Origin: Malachius bipustulatus
Taxonomy: Eukaryota > Arthropoda > Insecta > Coleoptera > Melyridae
NCBI GenBank assembly: GCA_910589415.1
Contig: OU342630.1
Span: 13,921,867-13,985,866 of the forward strand
DNA length: 64,000 bases
Direction of reading: 5' to 3'
Positions 21,701 through 30,804 of this stretch are shown in pieces. The first letter of the stretch is position 1, and each line of letters opens with the position of its first letter. The position numbers and the translations under genes were made by a program. The notes beneath the pieces were generated by a model that made no database searches, was not told the DNA's origin, and saw nothing but the letters and a program-made list of their open reading frames with translations.

Positions 21701-22108
21701 ATGAACAGTGAGGACGAATATATTTTACTGGCAGCGGCGTACGCTGTTCTAGTTAAAAAGAAAAGAAATAAATTAATTCAAAAGCCAAAAATTCGAATAA
21801 AATGGGTCAAAGATTGGCTTTTAAAACGCTCATAATATACGCATATAAATCTTCTAGAAGAACTACGATTGGAATCAGACGATTACCTGAGGATGGATGA
21901 AGATAGTTACGTAACGCTATTAACGTTAGTGTCTCCAATAATAGAAAAACAGAACACAATTTTAATAAGGGATGCCATATCACCACATAAGCGATTAACA
22001 GCCACACTTCGCTATCTGGCTACTGGAAGAAATTATGAAGACTTAAAGTTTTCAACGCTTATTTCTCCTCAGTCGTTAGGGAAAATTATACCAGAGACAT
22101 ATATATAT
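21701..22108 (+). pseudogene. Harbinger transposase, N-terminal fragment
   Basis: The ATG at 21701 opens MNSEDEYILLAAAYAVLVKK and continues to IRIKWVKDWLLKR. A frameshift near 21833 leads into ELRLESDDYLRMDEDSYVTL, IEKQNTILIRDAISPHKRL, TATLRYLATGRNYEDLKF and the helix-turn-helix end SPQSLGKIIPETY. This is the N-terminal helical/HTH part of HARBI1-like transposases. The catalytic DDE half is lost where the MITE begins at 22116, so the fragment cannot catalyse transposition. Confidence 0.8.
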
Positions 22109-22115
22109 ATATATA

Positions 22116-22696
22116 CAGGGTGTACCAGCTCGATTTAGACAACGGTAAGGGCCGTGTAGGTCTCGTCAAGACGAAACGTTTTTTTATTTGAAGTTTTTGG
22201 ATTTGGACCTTCGTTGCGGAAATATGGCCGACTTCCGGTTTTTAGTTTTTTGGCTCCAGTTTCGGCATTTTTAGGTTCTCGCCCAAACTGAAACTAGTTT
22301 TGGAAACTCCTTAGCTTCAGTTACAATTTTCATACTGAAGTCAAGGTTCTATCTCTGTTGGATTCAAAATGGCGACATGCTCAAGACTTTAAATTTTAAG
22401 TCTTTGAATCAATTCAAATTGAATCAAATTGAAAAATTAAGATTTTGAATCCAACAGAGATAGAACCTTGACTTCAATATGAAAGTTGTAACTGAAGCTA
22501 AGGAGTTTCCAAAACTAGTTTCAGTTTGGGCGAGAACCCAAAAATGCCGAAACTGGAGCCAAAAAACTAAAAACCGGAAGTCGGCCATATTTCCGCAACG
22601 AAGGTCCAAATCCAAAAACTTCAAATAAAAAAACGTTTCGTCTTGACGAGACCTACACGGCCCTTACCGTTGTCTAAATCGAGCTGGTACACCCTG
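22116..22696. mobile_element. Near-perfect 581-bp palindromic MITE inside the Harbinger
   Basis: CAGGGTGTACCAGCTCGATT and its reverse complement terminate two arms of about 285 bp that pair almost perfectly, with a centre near 22406. It is flanked by TATATA on both sides. It lies exactly between the two convergent Harbinger gene fragments. No protein is encoded. Confidence 0.85.
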
Positions 22697-22996
22697 TATA
22701 TATCAGTCACGTATACTTCATCCGTTCCTACACCTGATCGTTTGGATTCTTCGATTCTTTTAAGTTCTCGTCGAAAGCTTCCACGAATGCTATTTATTTT
22801 AGACTTAACGGTATTTTTTGTCGCATTTGGTTCAACCTCTCGTAGTTTTTTTAGTAACGTTTCATAGGCTGTATCTTTTTTATTTCTATTCATGTAATCT
22901 TTACATTTAGGTAGTTTTCCACAAACACGGATAACTTTTGTAAAGTTCTATAAATTCTGTCATAAAATCTTTTGTAAAACTTCTTAAATCGGACAT
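22697..22996 (-). pseudogene. MADF-domain (Myb/SANT-like) Harbinger partner protein, truncated
   Basis: The ATG at 22996 opens MSDLRSFTKDFMTEFIELYK followed by SYPCLWK, a canonical MADF start. A frameshift near 22907 leads to NRNKKDTAYETLLKKLREVE, NTVKSKINSIRGSFRREL and SKRSGVGTDEVYVTD, where MITE sequence cuts in at 22696. MADF proteins of Harbinger elements bind DNA and bring the transposase to the TIRs. The downstream 22696-22621 part of the open frame is MITE sequence, not protein. Confidence 0.75.
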
Positions 22997-23256
22997 TATA
23001 ATATTATTATTAAGAAATACACTACACGACACTGAATAAACAAATTATATAAAAAGATTGTCAGATTTGTCCACAGACCGACATACATGTATGCACGTAG
23101 ATGTATGCGCGTTGATGAATTCAAGTTGAAACCTGAAACTTGTGCGACGCACATGTTTGCCACGTTTCGCCCACACACTAGCGAATATCAACGCACAAGC
23201 AAGTATGACATACATGTATGACATACATGTGCGCTAGTCTGTGGCCGCCTTTACGG

Positions 23257-25159
23257 GGTCACAGGTTGATTGGGAGGAGTACAGAAGAAAAAGGAATGAA
23301 TCAGTACAGTTAATAAGGAGAGAAAAAAGAAAGTATTATGAGAGGAAAATTGATGGAAATAAATATAGTTCAAAAGATATGTGGAACACATTGAAGAAGA
23401 TAACAGGTAAAAGTGTAGATGATACTGTTGGAGTGGTGAAATTTGATGGAGTTAGTTATGAGGAAGATGCAGTAATTGCGGAAAAGTTCAATGCATATTT
23501 TATAGACAGTGTTGAAGAAATTGTGAGATCCATGGGACATACTGGATGCCAGAAATTATTGTCGAATAGGGAATGTAGATTGGAAGATTTCAGAATGGTA
23601 GAGAAGGAAGAATTAAGAAAAATAGTGTTCAATCTATCCAATAAGAGCAGTCCAGATGGAATATCAGTAGCTTTTATTAAAAAGTACTGGGATGAATTGG
23701 AGGACCCATTAATTCATATTGTTAATTCTTCAATAGAAGAAAATAAGATGCCAGAGCGATTGAAGGTATCGATTGTTATACCAATAAGAAAAGTGGAAAA
23801 AACAAAACTATGTGAGAAATTCAGACCAGTGAACACTCTACCGTCAATTGAAAAGATTTTGGAAAAAGTTATATACATACAAACAGAACAATATATCAGG
23901 GAAAATAGTATATTGTCCAGCTTTCAATCTGGATTTAGAGAAAAGTACAGTTGTGAAACTGCCCTACAGTGTTTGATTGCGGAATGGAAGGAGTGTAGAG
24001 ACAGAGGGACTTCAGTGGTGGTAGTGTTTTTGGATTTAAAAAGAGCATTCGAGACAGTAAATAGAGGAAGGTTAATTGATAAGCTAATGGCTTATGGAAT
24101 TAGAAAAAATTGTATAGAGTGGTTTAAGAATTATCTAGAGTGTAGAAAACAGCGAGTGAGATATGGATCAAAAATCGGCAACGAGGGAGGTTAAAATGGG
24201 AGTGCCGCAGGGAAGTAAGTTAGGGCCTTTGTTGTTCGCTCTGTATATAAATGATTTAGGAGACAGCCTGAAAAAGTGCAAATATCATTGTTTTGCAGAT
24301 GATACTGTTATATATTTGGAGGGTGACAATGTGGAGGAACTGATAGAAACTGTAAGTGATGAAATGAAGACTGTGAGCGAGTAGTTTGCTATCAATAAAA
24401 TGAAACTAAACGTGAACAAAACAAAAGGTATGTGCTTCAGTAGTGAAGGAGATTACAGACACATAATAAACAGTCAAATATTCGTCAATATTGAGGGGAA
24501 AAATGTGCAGTTTGTAGAATTAATAAAGTACCTTGGAGTGATGGTGGACTATAAACTTAATTTTAAGGAACATGTAAATTATATATCTAAGAAGATAGGA
24601 AAAAGATTAGGAGTTATATACAGAGTGGGGACAGTGTTGACAAGATATGCAAAATATGTATTATATAATGCATTGGTTTTGCCTATGTTTTATTGTTGCG
24701 GTACAATGCTGTATTTGAGGAAATATTGGTGATATGGACAGGCTTCAGAAACTACAAAATAGGGACATGAGAATGATACTAAACTGTGGCACATATACAG
24801 GGATAGGTAATATGTTGAAGTGTTTGAACTGGTTGAATGTGGAACAGCTATTGGAATACCATACATTGGTTTTTATACACAAAATACATCTGGATAGTAT
24901 GCCCTCTTATTTTGGGCGATATCTGGTGTACTGTAGAGACAAACATGCATATGAAACAAGGGGGAGAAATAATTTTTATATCAAAACTGCTGTTAAGGGA
25001 GTGGGTTACAATTATTATTCTGTGTTTGTGAAAGGATTTATAAGGTATAATGAACTGGAGGATAGCATTCGTAATGTAAGTGATATAAGGCGCTTCAAGA
25101 TTAAATTAAGGGGATGTATAGAGGTGACAGGAAGTCAGGCAATAATTATAATTAGTTGA
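23257..25159 (+). pseudogene. LINE reverse transcriptase, frameshifted with a nonsense codon
   Basis: Frames 23257-24194, 24163-24384, 24400-24732 and 24734-25159 form one former ORF2 C-terminal half. Landmarks are [64 protein letters not shown] and the catalytic FADD. A frameshift lies near 24190. A TAG at 24382-24384 interrupts a frame that continues unchanged beyond it (probably a former Trp codon). Another frameshift lies near 24730. The N-terminal endonuclease is missing. It is not functional. Confidence 0.85.
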
Positions 25160-25270
25160 ATTTGTATTTTCTTTTGAACTTGTTTATTCAATATGAAAAT
25201 GTAATGGCAAGTTGTATATTGATGTAGCAATTGATGCTAAATAAAGTGCATTGTTATTATTATTATTATA
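23257..25270 (+). mobile_element. 5'-truncated CR1-like LINE copy, decayed
   Basis: The reverse-transcriptase part of a LINE related to the 15-19 kb copy abuts the Harbinger right end. It ends with AATAAAG and a TTATTATTATTATTA tail (25240-25268). The endonuclease and ORF1 are absent, which is the usual result of incomplete reverse transcription. Confidence 0.82.
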
Positions 25271-26818
25271 GAATGTACCAAAACTGTTTACATAGTGGGG
25301 TGGTTTTCGCTCTCTTTCTAGACCTCTCACTCCTTAAACAACCGCTAAGATAATCCCGTCCCTGTCGATCAGTAAAACGTTTCTTTATTTGGAGTGTACA
25401 TTTGCCCAATTGAAAAACATAAAGGCATGAGCGTTTAGGAGGGCCAGGCTGCTTGGAACTAAAAAGATGTTCATTTCAAAATATTTTTCTTATGGGAGAT
25501 GTCCGACTAGACCAGTCAGATTATTTACATACCAATGTCAACTAGCTGGACTTGTCAGGTTTTGGTCAGATCACAAATAAGATAAAATTCACCTCCTTTT
25601 AGTTCAAAACAAGCAGGTCTTCCTAGACGCTTGTGTTTTTGTTACAATCTGGCATATGTGCATTCTGAATACAAAATTAGTTTATTTAATTTTTATTTTC
25701 CACAAGGTGCGTCAATGCAAGTGTTATTTAATTAACTATCGACTGTACTGTCAGAAAAATGCAATCTTTAGAGGTGAATATCTCGAGAAAACGAGTTTTC
25801 TCGAGGGATTATGCCCTTCTCTGGGATTATATCCATGGAGACTTCTGATCTACTCATCGAGTACTACCAATTCCCATAATTACATCAAATTTTACCGGGA
25901 GCAGTGGCAGATTTCTAATAAGGTTAGGTACACTATAGCCTACGGCGGCATATTTTCGAGTGATGGGAAACTGCATGACCTTGGATATTGAAAAAAATTT
26001 GCCTGCAGCGGTTAATCGAGAGGGGAAAGCCGTTCTGAACCCTTTCGAAACCCCGCTTCGCCTTTGAATTCATATTCTTTTTGAAGCCCACAAGAACACG
26101 GCCTGATTTACCCACATAAAACTTGCGCCTAGGGCGCAAGGACTGAGGGGGCACTGAGCTTGCTTTTGCAAGCATCATCACTTATTTACAGAATAAAAAT
26201 ATTGGTGTTTTTGTGATCTTTTCATCACTTTTTTAGCAAATAATTCTAAAAAATTTCCTCCCCCCCCCTTGTTGCTGAAGGATGTTCCGGACACTCCGGT
26301 TTGTCCGAATAATTTAATACCCGTGGAACAAAACCTTCTGAAATAATAGAAGTTTTTTAATATACTCCTTATACGCCACTGACAAGTAAGACAGACAGCA
26401 TATTAATAATTAGCCTAGGGCTGCTAAACAAAACTCTAAATCAGGCACTGCACAACAGAGGCACAAGGAGTTCGCAAATTTTCGTAAGTACATTTTTGTA
26501 AAAAATAATACCATAGGCGGCGATTTGATTCAGCCTATAGGCGGCACATTTGTAAATCCGCCTCTGACCGGAAGGCAATCTCCATAAGAATTCTGCCAGA
26601 GTCATTTCAACGAAGTTTTGAAAGCAACAGATTCCAAGACATTAACACCCCTATGATTGATATTTAATGAAGCATTTATTAAATGATTTTACGGACAGAT
26701 AACAGATACACCCCTGAATTGCTTAGCTTAATAATATTATGTTAAAACAAAGAAGCTCTGTATGTGCAGACTGAGCGGGAGCTGTAATTACCATAGGCTA
26801 GACAATGCCAGTTCATTC
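25270..26818. other. No gene recognised; includes repeat partner and GGCGG-bearing remnant
   Basis: This part of hiw intron 2 contains the reverse-oriented repeat at 25775-25885 and a GC-richer patch at 26515-26570, where TAGGCGGCGATTTGATT and TATAGGCGGC recur. Small ORFs (25656-25991 +, 26181-25933 -) show no recognisable protein. Confidence 0.35.
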
Positions 26819-26899
26819 CTAAGACCAGGCGAAATCGGCTGATTTTTCATGACACCCCGCTATTAATAGAGCTGGAATAGACTGTACAACTAATCTTAC

Positions 26900-27566
26900 C
26901 TGAATATTCTGCATAGACAAAGCCCTGGGACACATTAACAGAGCAGCTGCAGCCGAGAGATATTTTCCAGTATCTCCTCTAACAACCACCAAAGACAGCA
27001 AACAAGCACAAGCAATAGCAGTAAGATGGCTTCCATCATTAGGAACGGAGCTTTCCGGTCCATGGAGTGTTGCTAAGTCCAGCAAAAGTTCAAACAATGG
27101 GTCTATAACATCTAATGGTTCAGATTTGAGACCTTCCGGGCTCTGGCCTTGCAAGACGTCCAATAAAGCAGATAGGGCTTTAGTGCAGAGTGTTGGATGG
27201 GTGGTGCGACTCTCTTTGATCAGTTCAAAGACTGAACGTAGGCCCAGACCGACGACCTTTGATACTTTGATCGGCATGTAAGTGCTGCTTTGAGAGTTGT
27301 CTTCGGTGTCACTATCTATTTCACTCTGGTCTTGCAGAGGTGCACTGCTACTGCTTTGGAGATATTCTTGGGCCGCCTGGCGCATCCAGCGATCTAAAAC
27401 AGCTAGCCGAATGGAGGCAAAAACAGCGAACGCCGAGGCATTGCCTGGAATTTCCATTTCAGATGGACAACTGTACTCATTTTCATATGGTAATTCTACC
27501 TTGTTTTTCTGTTTATTTCTTGATTTTTGGAATTTCTTTTTCAGTTTCTTCCACTCTAATCTTTTT
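26900..27566 (-). CDS. hiw: hiw coding exon 2 (N-terminal region)
   Basis: This 667-nt exon runs from the acceptor ATTTGTAG (AG at 27568-27567) to CAG|GTAAGA (GT at 26899-26898). It encodes a basic stretch (KKLKKKFQKSRNKQKNK), then GNASAFAVFASIRLAVL, an acidic Ser-rich linker, and a helical block with GLRSVFELIKESR, THPTLCTKALSALLDVLQGQ and SPEGLKSEPLDV. These are the hallmark N-terminal blocks of MYCBP2/Highwire, in the same order as in vertebrates. The ATG at 27457 is internal, not the start: the frame is open back to the acceptor and the basic block upstream is conserved. The last codons (NIQ) align with the vertebrate segment just before LQRSV, which is where exon 3 resumes after a 17.3-kb intron. 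Confidence 0.85.
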
Positions 27567-27651
27567 CTACAAATTATATATTTAAACGCGTGTAAGAATT
27601 AAAAAAAATAAATTTTAAAAATAAAAGTACTCGAGTACAAGTTTAACTTAC

Positions 27652-27722
27652 TTTGAATTATCTGGATGAACGCGGTAAGCTTCGTGGAAATACTTTCCAA
27701 ACTCTTCTGGCTTAGGCAACAT
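27652..27722 (-). CDS. hiw: hiw coding exon 1
   Basis: The ATG at 27722 opens 23 codons plus two bases (MLPKPEEFGKYFHEAYRVHP and four more residues). The exon ends at a GTAAGT donor at 27651-27650. It was missed by simple ORF scanning because it is only 71 nt. Phase 2 fits exactly with the acceptor at 27568-27567 of exon 2, giving an in-frame Lys-Arg-Leu-Glu continuation. The start choice rests on this being the only ATG that joins in frame to exon 2. A further upstream noncoding or coding exon cannot be excluded. The short aromatic helix-like opening has a counterpart in the vertebrate N-terminus. Confidence 0.7.
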
Positions 27723-28213
27723 TTCTAATCGGGAAAAACTTCATACAAAAGTGGAATCAAATTCGCGGTCAAGCTGTTAATATCGATCTAAATCTTAAAA
27801 GGAAGAGTGACAGTGAATCACTGCTAACAAATAAATCGATAATATACTTGTTAAAAAGAATATTTTTGTTTGAAAGCTTTCACTTTAAGAAATGTTAAAC
27901 ATACAAGTACTAATTACTTAACATCAATCGCAAACATTCGCAAAGCAAAGCATATCAAAACCGCTTTTTTAAAAACCGGTACGCCAAAAACATTCAAGTT
28001 CGAGATGATAACATTTTCATTTGAGTTTGATTTATGATTTGAGTGATTTGTCTCATTTAATAATAATAATAATAATAAAAATAATCAAAAACAAAACAAA
28101 ACCCAATGTTATCAGTTGACGTTGACAGTTACTGAACCTTCACCAGTTACTCCAAGGCAAGGAGATACCATGGAGCATGAAAGAGAGGGAGTATTGTAGT
28201 AAATGGATAAACT
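27723..28213 (-). promoter_or_regulatory. Region 5' of hiw exon 1
   Basis: This is the noncoding interval between the hiw start codon and the first upstream transposon copy (family A, from about 28214). It should contain the 5' UTR and may contain the promoter. An (AAT)n run lies at about 28061-28077. No clear TATA box or initiator could be singled out, so the regulatory role is positional inference only. Confidence 0.3.
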
Positions 28214-28558
28214 GGCAACAGGCTAGGGAACCTGCATTACCGACACTAACGCTTACTAGGGAACCTGTATTCTGTATTACTGCTTTACTAAGGTAGCGCA
28301 TTCACTCGTTGACGTTTACTAAACAGGGTTATGTTTGAACAGCTGTATGTCAAATTTTTGGCACATTTGGTCACAGGCGTAGGTATCAAGTGGAAAAAAG
28401 CGAAGTTTGATAAATGAAACAAAATAATAACACGAATATAGAAATCGAGGAATCCTCTTTCAGTGGGTTATTACAAATATATTACTGGTTTATGGGATCT
28501 ACGAAGCTGTAGACTTTAGTATTGGGTGTAATTTTTAACTAGATATTGAAGAGAACCG
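28214..28558 (+). repeat. Family A repeat, copy 1 (truncated)
   Basis: It begins TAGGGAACCTGCATTACCG and continues GGTAGCGCATTCACTCGTTG, then TTTGGCACATTTGGTCACAG, then CTTTCAGTGGGTTATTAC. The same order occurs at 56159 and 60206. It stops near 28558, where unrelated sequence follows. It is noncoding. Confidence 0.75.
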
Positions 28559-28559
28559 A

Positions 28560-29080
28560 CCTATATAACAACTGCGCATGTTAAAAATTGTAAACTTTAG
28601 AGTCAAGGAACGCACCCAATTTTTATTTTTATTTGTCAAGCTTTCAAAGCTAGAAACGTCAGTCCTGTCAAGGGGTACGTTCATAATAAACGCCGTGTGC
28701 ACACGGCGACGCCCTAAACCGTTCATAATAACATTGGGTAAACAGTTACACCGTTCAGAATGAACGCCGTGTGATCGCACGGTAGACAACTTTTCATCCC
28801 AAGAAATTATATGGATGAAAAACGCCCGTCCCGTCATGCGCAGTAGCAAAAACGAGCGGTTCGTGATTTTTTATATTAAATATGAAATTATGAAATATTA
28901 GGTTAGAAATTATTGGAGAATGGAGATGTAGAAATAGAATCTGATTTAAGTTTGAAAGGACCCAAACCATATAACAACTGCGCATGGTTCAAATTGTAAA
29001 CTTTAGAGCTGAGAAACGCACCCAATTTTTATTTTTTATTTGTCAAGCTTTCAAAGCTAAAAACGTCAGTTCTGTCAATG
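28560..29080. repeat. Direct duplication, about 105 bp, 410 bp apart
   Basis: CTATATAACAACTGCGCATG through TTTGTCAAGCTTTCAAAGCT at 28560-28665 recurs at 28970-29077 with few changes. A weaker third copy of its end occurs at 41225-41275. Between the two copies are small palindromic CGCCGTGTG-type motifs. Confidence 0.7.
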
Positions 29081-29149
29081 TCATTAAACCACATGTTAGC
29101 GAGAATTGAAGTCACACTCAGTAGTCACTAGTCATGTTCAGTGAACATG

Positions 29150-30080
29150 ACTATAGGCTAAGTAAGTATCGGATGTTTGCGGCGCGCGCGCCTCCTCGTG
29201 GATTTTTTTCGCACTTTCGTGCGGCAGTATAACCTTGCTTTGCAATTTTTGACAGCTCGTTTGGATAATGAAACCCTTTTAAAATTATTATTTGGCAGTG
29301 AACTTATAGATTTTTAAATTTATTATGACTACAATAATTATTAAAAGTCATTTCCAAGCACCCAGTCTCGACTGCTTTCGTTTTAAATCGTTAAGAAATG
29401 GGCGAAATCTCATGATGAGTTTTCACATGAGCGGTGTTAGAGAATACGTTTACATGGAACTTTTCTTCAAGGAACAGCGCTCATTTAGAGAGACTCCTGG
29501 TGCACATAGCACTCATAAAAATGAAAAAACCTATTATTGTCCCATTGTTCAGGTGATATATTAATTGTCCATTAAAAAAATATCACCTTTCTTATCAACG
29601 CATAATAAGTTCATATTTCATCTCATGTTTTCGGGGTTTTTATTGAGCTTATGTATAATAAGTCGAAGAGTTTTAAACATATTTTGCAGCTGTAAAGCAA
29701 GAAAATGTTACCCTTCGTCTGAAATACAGCTCGAAAAAATTATAGCAGTAGTTATTGTTTTATTAGTATTACTTATATGCCTTAAATTATTAACTAAAAT
29801 TTTTAACTTTAATTTACTATCTAAAAAAAGATTCAGGAGTAATAAATAGGTATGTAATCTCAAGCATTTAAGGTACTCGTGTACAACAAACACTTCCCGA
29901 TTTTTGTATACTCGGAACGACCTGTTTGCAATAACAAATACATTAAAATGAACAGCGGGCACGCAGGACTTGCCGCATGAAAGTGTCAAATTTGCCTACT
30001 TGGTGGCGCCACAATAGTTACTTGTTTAGCCTATTGTTCACTTATTTGTCAACCGTGAGAGAGTGCAGTTCAGAGAGTAC
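29150..30080. other. No gene recognised; possible insertion within family B
   Basis: Family-B-like sequence stops near 29150 and resumes near 30080. The interval contains a GGCGCGCGCGCC palindrome (29180-29191) and two short ORFs (29325-29564 and 29565-29849) without recognisable domains. Confidence 0.3.
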
Positions 30081-30703
30081 GATCATAGCTGGTCTTTATT
30101 ATTATATTTTTAAACAATGAAAACACAACCATGTGCGTGAGTAACTGAAATTTTATAATTTATTAATATCTGTTAGGCATTATGATATCGCTAGAGATCA
30201 GATCATCTTGTTTTAATTATTTGTTGTATTTTCACTTTGTTGCAATTTGTTCCTTTACACGTTCAAAATAACACAAAGGGGGCCTCTCTAATACCAGCAC
30301 CACATGTACTAATTTCTGTATGAAGATCAGGGACACGTTTCTTTCAAGCTTTCAAAATTTAATTTATTTAATCCTGATGCATTGACCACATTATTATTAT
30401 TTAAATTGGATACGTTTTAAATTAAAGGATTTTAAAGCAGGGCCCCCATATAGGTACTTAAACATGTGCTCGAACCGTTGATTATATTTCAATGTTCTTG
30501 GAGACACGCTAGTTTCAATATTTCATTTTATTGTCTAATTTCAAATTGTTTAAACACCAATTGTATAACACCACGTTTTACAGAAAGCATGATTCTCTTT
30601 AACACCACGTTTTTCATTCAATCTCTTTGTTTATTTGAATTATTTAAATTATTTATTGAAATCTTGAGCCAGCACATGCCTTTTGTTTATTATTATTATT
30701 ATT
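30080..30703 (+). repeat. Family B repeat, copy 1, left part
   Basis: TTTTTAAACAATGAAA, TATCTGTTAGGCATTATGAT, ATCGCTAGAGATCAGAT and AACACAAAGGGGGCCTCTCT align in order with 41380-42050 and, more loosely, with 52330-53000. The copy is split at its (ATT)n run by the R4/Dong-like pair and resumes at 37979. Confidence 0.8.
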
Positions 30704-30804
30704 TCTGCATATATGTAGCATCTCGGGTCTCATCTCCCGGCGGCAAGCAACCATGTCGGGCTATCACCAAGACAAGGTCGCCATAGAAGTTCTACTACAT
30801 GTGT

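Larger units (their letters stand above)
21575..23255 (+). mobile_element. PIF/Harbinger element with convergent transposase and MADF genes, decayed
   Basis: The ends read AAAGGTGCCCACAGACTAGC on the left (from 21575) and GCTAGTCTGTGGCCGCCTTT on the right (to about 23255). Both are followed inward by ATACATGT-rich subterminal sequence. A transposase fragment on + and a MADF protein on - converge, the classic animal Harbinger layout. The target duplication is unclear because a LINE fragment abuts the right end. A foldback MITE (22116-22696) replaces the centre, and the DDE catalytic part is absent. Confidence 0.75.
9584..26899 (-). other. hiw intron 2, 17.3 kb, transposon-filled
   Basis: The intron has a GTAAGA donor and a TTCTAG acceptor and is inferred from the phase-0 match of exons 2 and 3. 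It holds at least a dozen transposon units, described separately. No host exon was recognised inside it. Stretches without assignable content are 10410-11085, 13997-15010, 20632-21570 and 25270-26899. These are AT-rich with no supported ORF. Confidence 0.8.
8425..27722 (-). other. hiw: highwire/MYCBP2/RPM-1 gene, 5' part (six exons placed)
   Basis: This span covers the N-terminal coding part of a PHR-family (PAM/Highwire/RPM-1) E3 ubiquitin ligase. The six exons join in phase: 71 + 667 = 738 nt, then 318, 168 and 219 nt, all whole codons, then 172 nt ending in phase 1. Each junction has a GT donor and an AG acceptor. The encoded order of segments matches animal MYCBP2: a Lys-rich N-terminus, a helical block, then the start of the RCC1-like repeats. 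The family is known for ubiquitin ligase control of synapse growth and axon integrity through DLK kinase and NMNAT. Its usual length is well above 4000 residues, so about a tenth is present. The remainder lies beyond base 1. The identification is by motif comparison from memory, not by database search. Confidence 0.88.

Noticed and set aside
25933..26181. 82-codon minus-strand ORF
   Set aside because: No domain, no neighbours supporting it, and intronic position.
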